Below, piece by piece: positions 34,180-43,639 of a stretch of 64,000 bases of DNA (its first letter is position 1; each line of letters begins with the position of its first letter). Below the pieces are notes generated by a model. It ran no database searches, had not been told where the DNA came from, and saw only the letters and a list, made by a program, of their open reading frames with translations. The DNA comes from Asanoa hainanensis. GTDB lineage: Bacteria > Actinomycetota > Actinomycetes > Mycobacteriales > Micromonosporaceae. A program made the position numbers and the translations under genes. Location of the stretch: positions 62,001-126,000 of the forward strand of contig NZ_FZPH01000001.1 of the NCBI RefSeq assembly GCF_900188485.1. Reading direction: 5' to 3'.

Positions 34180-36506
34180 GCCCGGTCGCGCTGGGCGCGC
34201 AGCGCCGCCGTCGACCGCTCGACGGACAGCGGCGGCGAGAGCAGGTGGCCCTGGCCGTAGCCGCAGCCGAGGTCGAGCAGCGCGTCGAGCTGGGCCTGGG
34301 TCTCGATGCCCTCGGCGAACGCCTTCATCGACAGGGAGTCGGCCACCGCCATGATGGCCCGGACGATGCCGCGGCCGCCGTTGCCCGCCTCCGGCATCGC
34401 CGCCACGAACGAGCGGTCGATCTTCAGCCCTTCGACCGGGAACCGCTGGAGATAGGCCAGGCTGGAGTACGACATCCCGAAGTCGTCGAGCGCGAAGTGC
34501 ACGCCCGCGTCGCGCAGCGACGACACCTGGCTGGAGATGTCCTCGGCGGTGTCCATGTGCTCGGTGACCTCGAGCCAGACGTCGGTCGGGTCGACACCGG
34601 CCGCCCGGATCACGTCGAGCAGCTCGCCGTGGCCGCGCTCGAGCTGCACCGCGGAGATGTTGACGCTCATCGTCAGGTGCTCCTCCGGGAACTCGCGCTG
34701 CCACATCGCGAGCTGCCGGCACGCCTGGTCGAGCACCCAGGCGCCGATCGGGACTATCGCGCCGGTCTCCTCGGCGAGCGGGATGAACACGTCAGGAGGC
34801 ACGTTGCCGCGCTCCGGATGGCGCCAGCGGGCCAGCGCCTCGAACGAGCGGATCGTGTTGCTCTTCAGCTCGACCATCGGCTGGTACACCACCGAGAGCT
34901 GACCCTGGTCGAGCGCCTCGGACAGGTCGGAGCGCAGGTCGAGCCGGTCTATCGAGCGGTGCGAGGCCTCGTCGTCGAAGACCTCCAGCCGGCCGGTGCC
35001 GCGTGCCTTGGCCGCGTACATCGCGGCGTCGGCGTCGCGCAGCATCGCGCTGGCCGAGGCGGTGCCGCGCCGGCCGAGCACGGCGCCGATGCTGGCGGTG
35101 ACCTCGACGCGCTCGCCGCGCAGCGGGAACTCGTCGGCCAGCGCGACCTGGATGCGCCGGCCCATGTCAGTGAGGTCCGTCAGGTCGGAGGCGCCGTTGA
35201 TCAGCAGCACGAACTCGTCGCCGCCGAACCGGGCCAGCATGTCGCCCGGCCGCACCACCTTGCGCAGCCGCTGCGCCACCTGCTGGATCAGCTCGTCGCC
35301 GGCCTCGTGGCCGAGCCGGTCGTTGACCGCCTTGAACTTGTCGAGGTCGAAGAAGAGCAGCCCGGCGACGCCGGTCGGCGAGTTGGCCAGCGCCTCGTCG
35401 ATCCGCTGCGCGGCGGTCATCCGGTTGGCCAGGCCGGTCAGCGGATCCCGCGAGGCCCGCCGGTGCAGCTCCTGCTCGCGGGCCTTCAGCCGGCGGTAGT
35501 GCTCGCCGTTGGCCATGGCCACGCTCAGGTAGCTGGCCAGCACCTGGGCGATCTCGACCGACGACTTGCCGAACGACCGGACGCGCCGGCCCCGGGCCGC
35601 CAGCACCGCGATCACCGTGCCGTCGCGCATCACCGGGACCAGCAGGATCGGGTCGTCGCTGGTCGGGTTCGGACCGACGTACGCCTCGCCGGCCGCCAGC
35701 CGCGACCAGCCGGGCAGGTCGGTGGCGGGTCTCGGCCACCGCTTTCCCGTGTCGCCGGCGGCGTCGGCCACCGCGGCCACCTCGGCGAGGTCGTCGCGCA
35801 CCGTCAGGACCCAGGCGGCGTCGGTGCCGGTGAGCTCGCGCAGCAGCACCACGGCCTCGTCGAGCAGCGACCCGACGTCGAGGTGGCGGGCCAACCCGGG
35901 GCCGGCCTGGGCCAGCCGCTCGATGGCGGCGCCGCGCTCCCGCGACTCGACGGCCGAGTACATCCGGTAGGCCATCGAGAGCAGCACCTGGAGGTCGGCC
36001 GGCGTGAACAGGTCGCCACCGCTGCGGTAGAGGGCGAGCACGTCGCCGGCGAACTCGGTGCCCATGCCGGAGAGCGGGATCCACGCCGCCGACGTGCCCT
36101 CGACGTCGCGCAGCGGCGGCGGGCGGTCGGCGGGCGGCACGGCGTGCCGGGCCGCGGCGCTGCCGGAGGTGATCACCCGGCGGGCCGTCGGGCCGACCGG
36201 CCAGCCGTCGGTGAACGCCGGGTCGTCCTCGGGCAGGCCGCAGGACGCGGTGACGAACAGCCGGTCGTCGATCGCCTCGGCGATGCACACCACGTCGGCG
36301 GCGAACACCTCGGACAGCACGGTCAGGGTGCGGTCGATCAGCCGGCCCGGGGACGACGGCGTGCCGATGACGGTCAACAGCCGGATCAGCCGGGCGGTGT
36401 CGCGGTAGGCGGCCGCAGCCGCGCCCTCCGCGCGGGAGAGGGCGGCGCGCAGGGTCTCCGCCTCGGACTCGAAGCGGGGTGTCTGCGGGTCCCCGTAGGC
36501 CACCAT
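34176..36506 (-). CDS. GAF-GGDEF-EAL cyclic di-GMP signalling protein
   Basis: A 776-residue protein. A short helical start is followed by two GAF-like domains (about 45-180 and 200-340), then GGDEF (about 355-510, with RFGGDEF at 426, so cyclase-competent) and EAL (about 525-770). The EAL domain has SFEALARWRHP, SVNISAVQL, LEVTEHMD, DDFGMSYSSL and EGIET, consistent with an active phosphodiesterase. Thus it could both make and break cyclic di-GMP. No membrane helix is seen. The FIST sensor gene lies seven bases upstream on the same strand, so the two are probably one operon. Confidence 0.93.
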   Translation of the reverse strand: MVAYGDPQTPRFESEAETLRAALSRAEGAAAAAYRDTARLIRLLTVIGTPSSPGRLIDRTLTVLSEVFAADVVCIAEAIDDRLFVTASCGLPEDDPAFTDGWPVGPTARRVITSGSAAARHAVPPADRPPPLRDVEGTSAAWIPLSGMGTEFAGDVLALYRSGGDLFTPADLQVLLSMAYRMYSAVESRERGAAIERLAQAGPGLARHLDVGSLLDEAVVLLRELTGTDAAWVLTVRDDLAEVAAVADAAGDTGKRWPRPATDLPGWSRLAAGEAYVGPNPTSDDPILLVPVMRDGTVIAVLAARGRRVRSFGKSSVEIAQVLASYLSVAMANGEHYRRLKAREQELHRRASRDPLTGLANRMTAAQRIDEALANSPTGVAGLLFFDLDKFKAVNDRLGHEAGDELIQQVAQRLRKVVRPGDMLARFGGDEFVLLINGASDLTDLTDMGRRIQVALADEFPLRGERVEVTASIGAVLGRRGTASASAMLRDADAAMYAAKARGTGRLEVFDDEASHRSIDRLDLRSDLSEALDQGQLSVVYQPMVELKSNTIRSFEALARWRHPERGNVPPDVFIPLAEETGAIVPIGAWVLDQACRQLAMWQREFPEEHLTMSVNISAVQLERGHGELLDVIRAAGVDPTDVWLEVTEHMDTAEDISSQVSSLRDAGVHFALDDFGMSYSSLAYLQRFPVEGLKIDRSFVAAMPEAGNGGRGIVRAIMAVADSLSMKAFAEGIETQAQLDALLDLGCGYGQGHLLSPPLSVERSTAALRAQRDRA

Positions 36507-36513
36507 CGGCCGG

Positions 36514-37695
36514 TCAGAGTGCCATCGCGGCGATGGTGGCGTTGTGGTAGCCCGCCACGCCGGTGGTGCGCGCGAACTCGCCGTACGTGTAGTAGCCGAA
36601 CGTGGGCGCGTTGCCCGCCGCCCGTTGGAGCCGGCGCGCCTCCTCGTGGCCGCGCTCGCCCAGGATGTCGAGCCGGGCGACGCAGTCGAACACCAGCACG
36701 ACGGCCGGCTCCTCCGCCTCGACGACGCCGGCCACCACCCGCTCGCCGACCTCGAGGAGGTCCTCGGCGTCGCAGGAGACCACCTGGACGGCGGAGAAGG
36801 GCGGCAGCGGCGAGAACGTGCGCAGGTCGCCGTCGCTGTCGATGAACGCGCCGCGGATCAGCAGGGAGCCGTCGGGCTGGATGAGCCCGAAGGCGTGCTC
36901 CGAGTGGTATCCGCCGGCCCGGGGATAGAGCTTGTGGTCGGTCACGCGCGGCCGGAAGTTCTCCTTGTAGACCTCCAGCGCGGGCCGGCCGCCGAGCTCA
37001 CGCACTATCTGCCCGTCGACCCCGCTGAGCATCAGCGGCAGGCTGGTCGGCTGCCAGCCGTGCCCGCCGATCACCCGCAGCGGCCGGTCCGAGCCGATCC
37101 AGATGGCCACGGCGGCGTCGCGCAGCACCTTGTCGCCGGCGAACACGAACGTCTCGGCGAGGTTGCGGTCGTCGGCGGCGGCGCCGCCGACCACCGGGAT
37201 CTGGAACCCCGTGACCTTGTGGATGCCGTTGAGCAGCTCCTGCTGGTCGCCGGCCAGGCCGTCGGAGAAGATCAGCACGGCCTCGTGCGGCGAGCGCTCC
37301 GGCCCCACGGCGTCGAGCGCGGCGCGGGCCAGCGAACGCCCGGCGCGGGTGGCGTCGGCCTGCACGCCGGTGGCGTGCCCGAGGCCGAAGCGGTAGCCGC
37401 CACCGGCCAGCGCCAGCACGGCGATGCCGTCGCCGGGCTCGGTGAGCTTGCCGTTGTGTAGCTGGCCGGAGCTCGTGGCACCGGCGATCACGGCCGGGCC
37501 GGCGGCCGCGTTGACGGTCTTCAGCACCGTCTGTAGGTCGTACCGGACAGAGGCGTACACCAGGACCAGATCGGGCTGGCGGCCCTCTAGCGGGCGCAAT
37601 GCCTCGTTGACCGCCTTCTCGGCGGCCACACGCGTGTCGGTGCCGTTGCCGGTGCCGACGCCGCGGTAGGCGCGGTTGCTGGTCAGGACCCTCAC
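36514..37695 (-). CDS. FIST-domain sensory protein
   Basis: A 393-residue protein with FIST N (residues 30-240: VLVYASVRYDLQTVLKTVN, VIAGATSSGQ, VVGGAAADDRNL) and FIST C (260-390: LEVYKENFRP, HAFGLIQPDGSLLIRGAF, GYYTYGEFA). FIST proteins are thought to bind small ligands such as amino acids and to act with signalling partners. The next gene downstream encodes a GGDEF-EAL enzyme, which is a likely output. GTG 37695 is chosen over longer starts; a TACAAT -10 box lies at 37729-37734. Confidence 0.9.
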   Translation of the reverse strand: MRVLTSNRAYRGVGTGNGTDTRVAAEKAVNEALRPLEGRQPDLVLVYASVRYDLQTVLKTVNAAAGPAVIAGATSSGQLHNGKLTEPGDGIAVLALAGGGYRFGLGHATGVQADATRAGRSLARAALDAVGPERSPHEAVLIFSDGLAGDQQELLNGIHKVTGFQIPVVGGAAADDRNLAETFVFAGDKVLRDAAVAIWIGSDRPLRVIGGHGWQPTSLPLMLSGVDGQIVRELGGRPALEVYKENFRPRVTDHKLYPRAGGYHSEHAFGLIQPDGSLLIRGAFIDSDGDLRTFSPLPPFSAVQVVSCDAEDLLEVGERVVAGVVEAEEPAVVLVFDCVARLDILGERGHEEARRLQRAAGNAPTFGYYTYGEFARTTGVAGYHNATIAAMAL

Positions 37696-37721
37696 CCCCC
37701 ACACGAATGCGTGGTCGGACA

Positions 37722-37739
37722 ACCACCGATTGTAGTGGT
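37722..37739 (-). promoter_or_regulatory. Promoter with inverted repeat upstream of the FIST gene
   Basis: ACCAC-N8-GTGGT inverted repeat with the minus-strand -10 box TACAAT inside the spacer (37729-37734). The -35 region is weak. This arrangement could be an operator for an unknown repressor controlling the FIST/GGDEF-EAL pair. Confidence 0.45.
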
Positions 37740-37797
37740 GAGGCCTGCTCGTCTTCAGGGTGCAGTGGCCCTGGTCATACCGTGTTCTGGGGCGGTT

Positions 37798-37838
37798 GGC
37801 ACCCGGTGGTCCCCGAGGGGCGGGAACCACCGGGTGCC
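37798..37838 (-). terminator. Hairpin terminator after the M14 peptidase gene
   Basis: Perfect 13-bp stem (GGCACCCGGTGGT / ACCACCGGGTGCC) with a 15-base loop, six bases after the stop codon of the minus-strand M14 gene. Confidence 0.82.
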
Positions 37839-37843
37839 GTTGC

Positions 37844-40633
37844 TCACCCTACGACCGACTTGAGCGGGATACCGGCCGCGCGGAGGTCACTGACCAGATC
37901 GCGCAGGTACGGGTGCTCGTCGGCCTGCAGGCCCTCGGGGTTGGGGATGACCACCCAGGCGTCGCCGCCGGCCTGGCTGACGCGGGCGGTGCCGGTGTAG
38001 CCGTCGACCACCCGCTCGGCGCGGGCCAGATCGCCCGAAGCGACCTTGATGGTGATCGGGCGCCACTCGCCGCCCAGGTTCTCCGGTGCCGGCGCGGCCG
38101 CCGCGGCGGCGCGGGCCGGGTCGGTCCCTGCGGGGCCGGCGGTGCGGGCCAGCGGCTGTCCCGCCGGGTAGAGCACCGAGTTGGCGAGCATCTGGATGCC
38201 GCTCTCGTTGTACGCCCGGAACAGCGGGTTGAAGGCGAACAGCACCGCCCGGCCGGCCCCGGTGGGCTCGTCGACCACGGCCGCCGTGCCGGCGAGCAGG
38301 TGCTCGTCGACCGTGAAGCCGTTGTGCCAGAAGGTGTCGTCCGTGGGGTAGGTGACGACGTTGGTGCCGGTGGTGCTCGGGTTGAGGATCGGGTCCTCGT
38401 TGTTGAACTCGAAGTCCTCCGCCGGCCGGCCGGCGCCCACCGGGCTGCTGCCGTCGACGTCGACCCGGAAGTGCGAGCCGATCACGGTGTAGTCGGGGGT
38501 CTGGGCCTTCTCGGTGGTCGAGGTGAGCCCGGCCGCCCGGGCGACCCGGGTGCCTTCGTTGCGCAACCCGATGTACGTGTTGCCGGCGGCCACCCAGTTG
38601 CGCAGGTTCTGTTGCCCGGCCGCGGTCAGGCCACCGGTCGCGCTGCTGCCGTCCGGCACGAGCACCACCGTGCGGTCGGTGAACGCCGCGGTGTTCTCGT
38701 TGATGTCGGCCGTGGTGACCGGCTTGAGGTCGAGGCCCCAGCGGCTGCCGAGCACGTAGCGCGCCTCGCCGTAGGAGCCGGAGGTGGTGGAGATGCCCGT
38801 GCCCCGGAACAGGCCGACGTCGGGCAGGGTGACCGCGGTGCCGGAAGGCTTCTTGCGGTTCGCGGTGAGCGTCACGCCGAGCCCGACGGCGCGGTCGTCG
38901 AGCGCGCGGGTCAGCCCCGCCTCCGGGAACGAGGCCACGTTCGCGTCGTCGCGGCTGACGGCGACGCCGGCCCCGAGCAGCGCGAAGGTGAGCTCCGCGG
39001 CGCCGGCCGAGTCGAGCCGGAACTGGTAGGAGCCGCCCCGACGCGCCGTGTCGTCCTTGCCGCCGGCCGGCCGCGTCACGCGCTGCGCCTTGGGCTTCAG
39101 GTCGTCGCCGGTGTAGACGGTGTCGATGCCCATCAGGAGCGGGTTGCTCCAGGACGACACGTCGTAGAAGTACGGGAAGGGAACGTACGGGTCCTCGCCC
39201 AGCGTCGCCTGGATCCAGTGCTTCTGCGGCTGGGCCATCGGGATCCAGTAGGCGCCCTTCGGCACCCGCAGGTTCTTCGCCGTGCGCCCGCCGAACACGT
39301 TCGCGTTCCGTACCGTGATCGAGTCCTTGAGCTGGTAGACCTCGACGTCCATCGCCCGCAGCCGCTCGACCAGCCGGCGCACGTCGGCCTGCTGGCGGTC
39401 GGGAAGCAGGAAGTACGACTTGATCTTGATGTCCGGCACCGGGAACTGCACCGTGTTGTCGGGCTGCACGACCTCGTTGGGCTCGAGCGCCCCGGCCTTG
39501 CCCTCGGCCAGCGCGTCTTCCCAGATCTTGAAGTAGCCGCTCAGGACCTCCCGCTTGTTGTCGGAGGCCCAGCCGATCGTCGACCACTGGGTGTTGAACT
39601 GCTGCTGCACCCGGTCCTGGACGGCCGACGCGCTGCCCTTCTCGTACGTCATGCCGGCGGCCCCGAAGCCCGCGGCCGGCACGGTGTCGCCGTACCCCAT
39701 GTAGAAGAGGTCGTAGACGTCGTAGTTGAAGTAGCACTCGGTGGTGACGGTGTCGGTGCAGGCGCCGTTGTAGCCGAAGCCGGCCTTGTTGGCCTCGCCG
39801 ATCCGGTTGATCCAGTCGACCGGCTCGCTGGCGATCTCGTGGTGGATCGGGTCGGCGTTCGGCGGGAAGAAGTAGCGCCGGCTGCCCATCTCGTGCGCGT
39901 CGACGAAGACCTGCGGCGGGTACCTCCGCAGCAGCTCGATCTTGCTGTCGGTCTCGGGCTGGGTGCGGGCGAACCAGTCGCGGTTGAGGTCGAAGCCGTA
40001 CTCGTTCTGCCGGCGGCTGGCGGCGCGGCCGTCCGGGTTCTGGGTCGGGATGATGACCGTGAGCAGGTTGTCGTTGCGCTCGCGCACGTCGCAGGACAGG
40101 CCGGCGGCGAGCTCGTAGAGGGACTTCAGCGCGGCGTCGGCGCCGCTGGTCTCACCACCGTGGACGTTGCCGGCGATGTAGACGATGGCCGGGTCCTCGC
40201 GCGCGATCTTGGCCGCCTTGGAGCGCGACATCGTGCGCGGGTCGCGCAGGTCGCGGACGTTCTCGGCGATCTGCGCGAGCCGCGACCTCGTGACGTGCTT
40301 GGAGTCCGAGACGATCGCGTACGGCAGCGGCTGGCCGGTGACGCTGGTGGTCATCGTGCCGGTGACCACGCGGTCGGAGGCCTGGTCGACGGCCGCGACG
40401 TAGTTGCGGATCTCGTCGTTGGTGACGACCCGCTGCTGTCCGACGCCGAGCGGGAAGCCGAGGAAGGCCTCCGGGCTCGGAACGCCGGCGAGGTGGGCCG
40501 CTGGGTTCGGGTCACAGGTCGGACCATGGTTGGTGGCGGCCGCGGGGACGCCGTTGAGCAGCGGCAGCGTGCCGGCGAGGAGCAGCGCTGTCGCCGCACC
40601 CGCCAGCCGTTTCGCGCGGTTTGGTAGTCGCAT
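37844..40633 (-). CDS. Secreted M14 zinc carboxypeptidase with C-terminal beta domain
   Basis: A 929-residue secreted protein. The signal peptide is residues 1-33 (KRLAGAATALLLAGTLPLLNGVPAAA). The M14 zinc site is GNVHGGETSG (HxxE, about residues 154-157) and a later His in VFVDAHEMG (about 244); NPDGR and DLNRDW between them are also typical. The region beyond about 480 is beta-rich and includes a sugar-binding-like part with SYQFRLDSAGAAEL. Family size suggests a multi-domain carboxypeptidase acting on extracellular protein. A TTGACC-N18-TACGCT promoter precedes it. It is the fifth exported peptidase in the window. Confidence 0.93.
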   Translation of the reverse strand: MRLPNRAKRLAGAATALLLAGTLPLLNGVPAAATNHGPTCDPNPAAHLAGVPSPEAFLGFPLGVGQQRVVTNDEIRNYVAAVDQASDRVVTGTMTTSVTGQPLPYAIVSDSKHVTRSRLAQIAENVRDLRDPRTMSRSKAAKIAREDPAIVYIAGNVHGGETSGADAALKSLYELAAGLSCDVRERNDNLLTVIIPTQNPDGRAASRRQNEYGFDLNRDWFARTQPETDSKIELLRRYPPQVFVDAHEMGSRRYFFPPNADPIHHEIASEPVDWINRIGEANKAGFGYNGACTDTVTTECYFNYDVYDLFYMGYGDTVPAAGFGAAGMTYEKGSASAVQDRVQQQFNTQWSTIGWASDNKREVLSGYFKIWEDALAEGKAGALEPNEVVQPDNTVQFPVPDIKIKSYFLLPDRQQADVRRLVERLRAMDVEVYQLKDSITVRNANVFGGRTAKNLRVPKGAYWIPMAQPQKHWIQATLGEDPYVPFPYFYDVSSWSNPLLMGIDTVYTGDDLKPKAQRVTRPAGGKDDTARRGGSYQFRLDSAGAAELTFALLGAGVAVSRDDANVASFPEAGLTRALDDRAVGLGVTLTANRKKPSGTAVTLPDVGLFRGTGISTTSGSYGEARYVLGSRWGLDLKPVTTADINENTAAFTDRTVVLVPDGSSATGGLTAAGQQNLRNWVAAGNTYIGLRNEGTRVARAAGLTSTTEKAQTPDYTVIGSHFRVDVDGSSPVGAGRPAEDFEFNNEDPILNPSTTGTNVVTYPTDDTFWHNGFTVDEHLLAGTAAVVDEPTGAGRAVLFAFNPLFRAYNESGIQMLANSVLYPAGQPLARTAGPAGTDPARAAAAAAPAPENLGGEWRPITIKVASGDLARAERVVDGYTGTARVSQAGGDAWVVIPNPEGLQADEHPYLRDLVSDLRAAGIPLKSVVG

Positions 40634-40678
40634 TTAACCCGCTTCCCTTCCAAGAAAGGTGGAGTGAAAGGCAAAACG

Positions 40679-40708
40679 AGCGTAGGACCTGACATTTCCC
40701 AAGGTCAA
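40679..40708 (-). promoter_or_regulatory. Promoter of the M14 peptidase gene
   Basis: TTGACC (-35) and TACGCT (-10) separated by 18 bases, about 46 bases upstream of the start on the minus strand. One of few sigma-70-like promoters with both boxes in this window. Confidence 0.55.
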
Positions 40709-40827
40709 TCGACTCGGCGGGGCTAGGAGAAATCTTGAGGTCGGATGTCGAAACCGGGCCCGCCCGTTCGCTGCACCGGTGAGGACCGCCCGCGACGTGC
40801 GGGTGGCGTCGACGCAAGGAGACCGAC

Positions 40828-41118
40828 ATGTCGTTCCAGGCCTACCTCGACGCGGCGGAGGACAAGACCGGTAGGACCCCGCGCGAGCTGGTCGACGAGG
40901 CCCGCGCCCGGGGCTTCGACGCTCCCGCGGTCAAGGCGACCACCATCGTGGAGTGGCTGCGCGACGACTACGGCCTCGGCCGTGGGCACGCGATGGCCCT
41001 GGTCCACGTCATCAAGAAGGGGCCGCAGATCTCGTCGAAGCACGTCGGCCGCGCCGGCTCGCACGGCGACGCCTCCGACCTGCTCTGGCTGGACGGGAAG
41101 GCGAACCGGCCGGCATAG
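40828..41118 (+). CDS. DUF4287 small protein
   Basis: A 96-residue protein. It starts MSFQAYLDAAEDKTGRTP and has a later IVEWLRDDYGLGRGHAMALVHV motif, which is the DUF4287 signature. Members are small, cytoplasmic and of unknown function. AAGGAG stands upstream (40816-40821). The phenylacetate-CoA ligase-like gene begins seven bases after its stop on the same strand, suggesting co-transcription. Confidence 0.88.
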   Translation: MSFQAYLDAAEDKTGRTPRELVDEARARGFDAPAVKATTIVEWLRDDYGLGRGHAMALVHVIKKGPQISSKHVGRAGSHGDASDLLWLDGKANRPA

Positions 41119-41125
41119 TCGCGGC

Positions 41126-42391
41126 ATGTCGCTTGAACCCATCGAGCGGGCCTCGGTCGACGAGCTGCGCGCCGTCCAGCTGGACCGGCTCCGCTGGTCC
41201 CTGCGGCACGCCTACGACAACGTCCCGCACTACCGGTCGGCGTTCGACGCGGCCGGCGTACACCCGGACGACCTGAAGTCCCTGGACGACCTGGCGGCGT
41301 TCCCGACGACCAGCAAGGACGACCTGCGGGCCAACTACCCGTTCGGGATGTTCGCCGTGCCGCGCGAGCGGGTGGTCCGGGTGCACGCCTCGTCGGGCAC
41401 CACGGGCCGGCCGACGGTGGTCGGCTACACGAAGGACGACATCACCACCTGGGCCCGCCTGATGGCACGGTCCATCCGGGCCTCCGGCGGGAGCCCGGGT
41501 GACGTCGTGCACGTGGCGTACGGCTACGGCCTGTTCACCGGCGGCCTCGGCGCCCACTACGGCGCCGAGGAGCTCGGCTGCACCGTCGTGCCGGTGTCCG
41601 GTGGGATGACCTCCCGGCAGGTCATGCTCATCCAGGACTTCCAGCCGTCGATCATCATGGTGACGCCCAGCTACCTGCTCGCGATCGTCGACGAGATGGA
41701 GAAGCAGGGCGTCGACCCGCGCGGCACCTCGCTGCGGACGGCGATCCTCGGCGCGGAGCCGTGGACCGAGGACATGCGCCGCGAGATCGAGGACCGGCTC
41801 GGCATCGACGCGGTCGACATCTACGGCCTGTCGGAGGTGATGGGCCCGGGCGTGGCCAACGAGTGCGTGGAGACCAAGGACGGCCCGCACATCTGGGAGG
41901 ACCACTTCTATCCGGAGATCATCGACCCGGTGACCGGCGCGGTGCTGCCCGACGGCTCGTTCGGCGAGCTCGTCTTCACCTCGCTGACCAAGCAGGCGAT
42001 GCCGGTGGTCCGCTACCGCACCCGCGACCTGACCCGGCTGCTGCCCGGCACCGCGCGCCCGATGCGCCGGATGGCGAAGATCACCGGGCGCACCGACGAC
42101 ATGATGATCGTGCGCGGGGTCAACGTGTTCCCAACCCAGATCGAGGAGCTGATCCTCGGCACCGCCGAGCTCTCGCCGCATTTCCAGTGCGTGCTGCGCC
42201 GGTCGGGCCGGCTGGACTCGCTGACCGTCCGGGTCGAGCGCCGGCCCGGTGTCGACGCTTCGGCGGCCGCTCTCGCGCTGGCGGCGATGGTGAAGGACCG
42301 GATCGGCGTCACCATCGAGGTCGAGGTGCTGGAGCCGGACGGTGTCGAGCGCTCGATGGGCAAGATGCGCCGGATCGTCGACGAGCGCTAG
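41126..42391 (+). CDS. Phenylacetate-CoA ligase-like enzyme (PaaK family)
   Basis: A 421-residue acyl-CoA ligase. The P-loop SSGTTGRPTVVGYT lies near residue 90, followed by GAHYGAEELG, ILGAEPW, DIYGLSEVMGPG (adenylation motif, about 235) and YRTRDLTRLL. The C-terminal subdomain holds MAKITGRTDDMMIVRGVNVFPTQIEE and the late Lys of SMGKMRRI. This is the PaaK/AMP-binding type that forms phenylacetyl-CoA or a similar aryl-CoA. No other paa genes are nearby. ATG 41126 matches the family start. The stop overlaps the convergent acyltransferase at CTAG. Confidence 0.94.
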   Translation: MSLEPIERASVDELRAVQLDRLRWSLRHAYDNVPHYRSAFDAAGVHPDDLKSLDDLAAFPTTSKDDLRANYPFGMFAVPRERVVRVHASSGTTGRPTVVGYTKDDITTWARLMARSIRASGGSPGDVVHVAYGYGLFTGGLGAHYGAEELGCTVVPVSGGMTSRQVMLIQDFQPSIIMVTPSYLLAIVDEMEKQGVDPRGTSLRTAILGAEPWTEDMRREIEDRLGIDAVDIYGLSEVMGPGVANECVETKDGPHIWEDHFYPEIIDPVTGAVLPDGSFGELVFTSLTKQAMPVVRYRTRDLTRLLPGTARPMRRMAKITGRTDDMMIVRGVNVFPTQIEELILGTAELSPHFQCVLRRSGRLDSLTVRVERRPGVDASAAALALAAMVKDRIGVTIEVEVLEPDGVERSMGKMRRIVDER

Positions 42392-43617
42392 GTCGGCAAC
42401 AGGCGTGGGCGGCGGCGGGCGGCGAGGTCCTCCACCCAGCCGACGTGCATGACCACCATGACGAGCAGCCAGAGGCCGATCGCGGTGTAGCCGACCTCCG
42501 CGATCGTGTCGCCGAACACCCAGACGCGCAGCAGGTCGCCGAGCGGGAAGGCGGCCGTGATCGCGGCGTTGTGCCACAAGTAGATGGTCACGGCGCGCGA
42601 GTTGAGCAGGGTGACCGCGGCGTCGGCGCGTCGGCGCCTGGTGAGCCAGTCCATCCTGGGCGCCAGCCGCAGCAGCACGAGGACGAAGCCGATCGAGTAG
42701 ACCGCGTACGCCACCGGGCTCTCGCCCAGGTCGACGCCGCCGGCGCCGTGGTGGGTGAGCACCCAGCCGACCGCGCCGAAGGTGGCCACCACCGAGATCG
42801 CGAGGACGGTCGGGAGGCGCAGGCGGCGCAGGTCACCGTCGCGGTGCGCGAAACCGAGCAGCCAGCAGGCCGCGAACGTCAGCACGTCCTCGACGACGGA
42901 GGCGGACCGGTCGCCGAACGGCCACGGCGCGAGCTGGTAGAGCGGCAGGATCGCCAGCGGGGCCAGCACGGTCAGCAGCCGGGCTTTGCGGTAGAACCTC
43001 AGGAGCAGGGGCGAGAGCAGGACCAGCCAGAGGTACGTGACCAGGTACCAGAGCACGCCGCTGACGGGCTCGGCCCAGGCGCTGGCCGGTGGCTCGGCGA
43101 TCGGCAGCAGCCAGAGCAGCAACTCCGGCCAACGTGGGCGGTCGTCCCAACCGAGCAGGAGCATCGCGGGTACGAGCACCGCGGCGAGCAGCCACAGTGC
43201 GGGGAGCAGCCGCCTCACGCGGCCGCGGACCGCTCGGGTGGCCGAGCGGTCGACGGACCGGGCCATCAGGGAGCCGCCCAGCGCGAACATCACACCCATC
43301 GCGGGGAAGCCCAGGCCGAGCCAGGCGACCGGGAACATGTGGTAGAGCACGACCCGCAGGATCGCGGCGGCGCGCAGGAAGTCGAACCAGCGGTCGCGGC
43401 CGTTCTCCGGGGCTTGTTCTCGCCCGGCGGTGGCCCTGGCCCAGACGGTGGGCTCGGGCTGCCGTGGTGGCGCCGGTGGTGCGGCGGTCGCTGTGTGGTA
43501 GCGCGGCGGCCCGACCCAGTCGTCTTCCCTCGCGGTCACGGGCCGACCATAACCACGGGCGGAGCCGCGCCGCGGGCGCTCGTACCCCGGTCGGGGGAAG
43601 GCTTTCCGGTCGGTCAT
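42388..43617 (-). CDS. Acyltransferase 3-family membrane protein
   Basis: A 409-residue membrane protein. The first 75 residues are a charged, Pro-rich cytoplasmic part. About ten helices follow, starting with WFDFLRAAAILRVVLYHMF, which contains the conserved Arg and His of the acyltransferase 3 family (FLRAxAILxVVxxH). Such enzymes acylate sugars or lipids at the membrane. Target unknown; no cell-wall genes adjoin. Its stop shares CTAG with the convergent ligase gene. Confidence 0.88.
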   Translation of the reverse strand: MTDRKAFPRPGYERPRRGSARGYGRPVTAREDDWVGPPRYHTATAAPPAPPRQPEPTVWARATAGREQAPENGRDRWFDFLRAAAILRVVLYHMFPVAWLGLGFPAMGVMFALGGSLMARSVDRSATRAVRGRVRRLLPALWLLAAVLVPAMLLLGWDDRPRWPELLLWLLPIAEPPASAWAEPVSGVLWYLVTYLWLVLLSPLLLRFYRKARLLTVLAPLAILPLYQLAPWPFGDRSASVVEDVLTFAACWLLGFAHRDGDLRRLRLPTVLAISVVATFGAVGWVLTHHGAGGVDLGESPVAYAVYSIGFVLVLLRLAPRMDWLTRRRRADAAVTLLNSRAVTIYLWHNAAITAAFPLGDLLRVWVFGDTIAEVGYTAIGLWLLVMVVMHVGWVEDLAARRRPRLLPT

Positions 43618-43639
43618 CGCACCCGATGGAGCCGTAACC

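Noticed and set aside
37760-40627. Long plus-strand frame opposite the M14 gene
   Set aside because: Antisense composition; the M14 protein in the other frame has all catalytic motifs.
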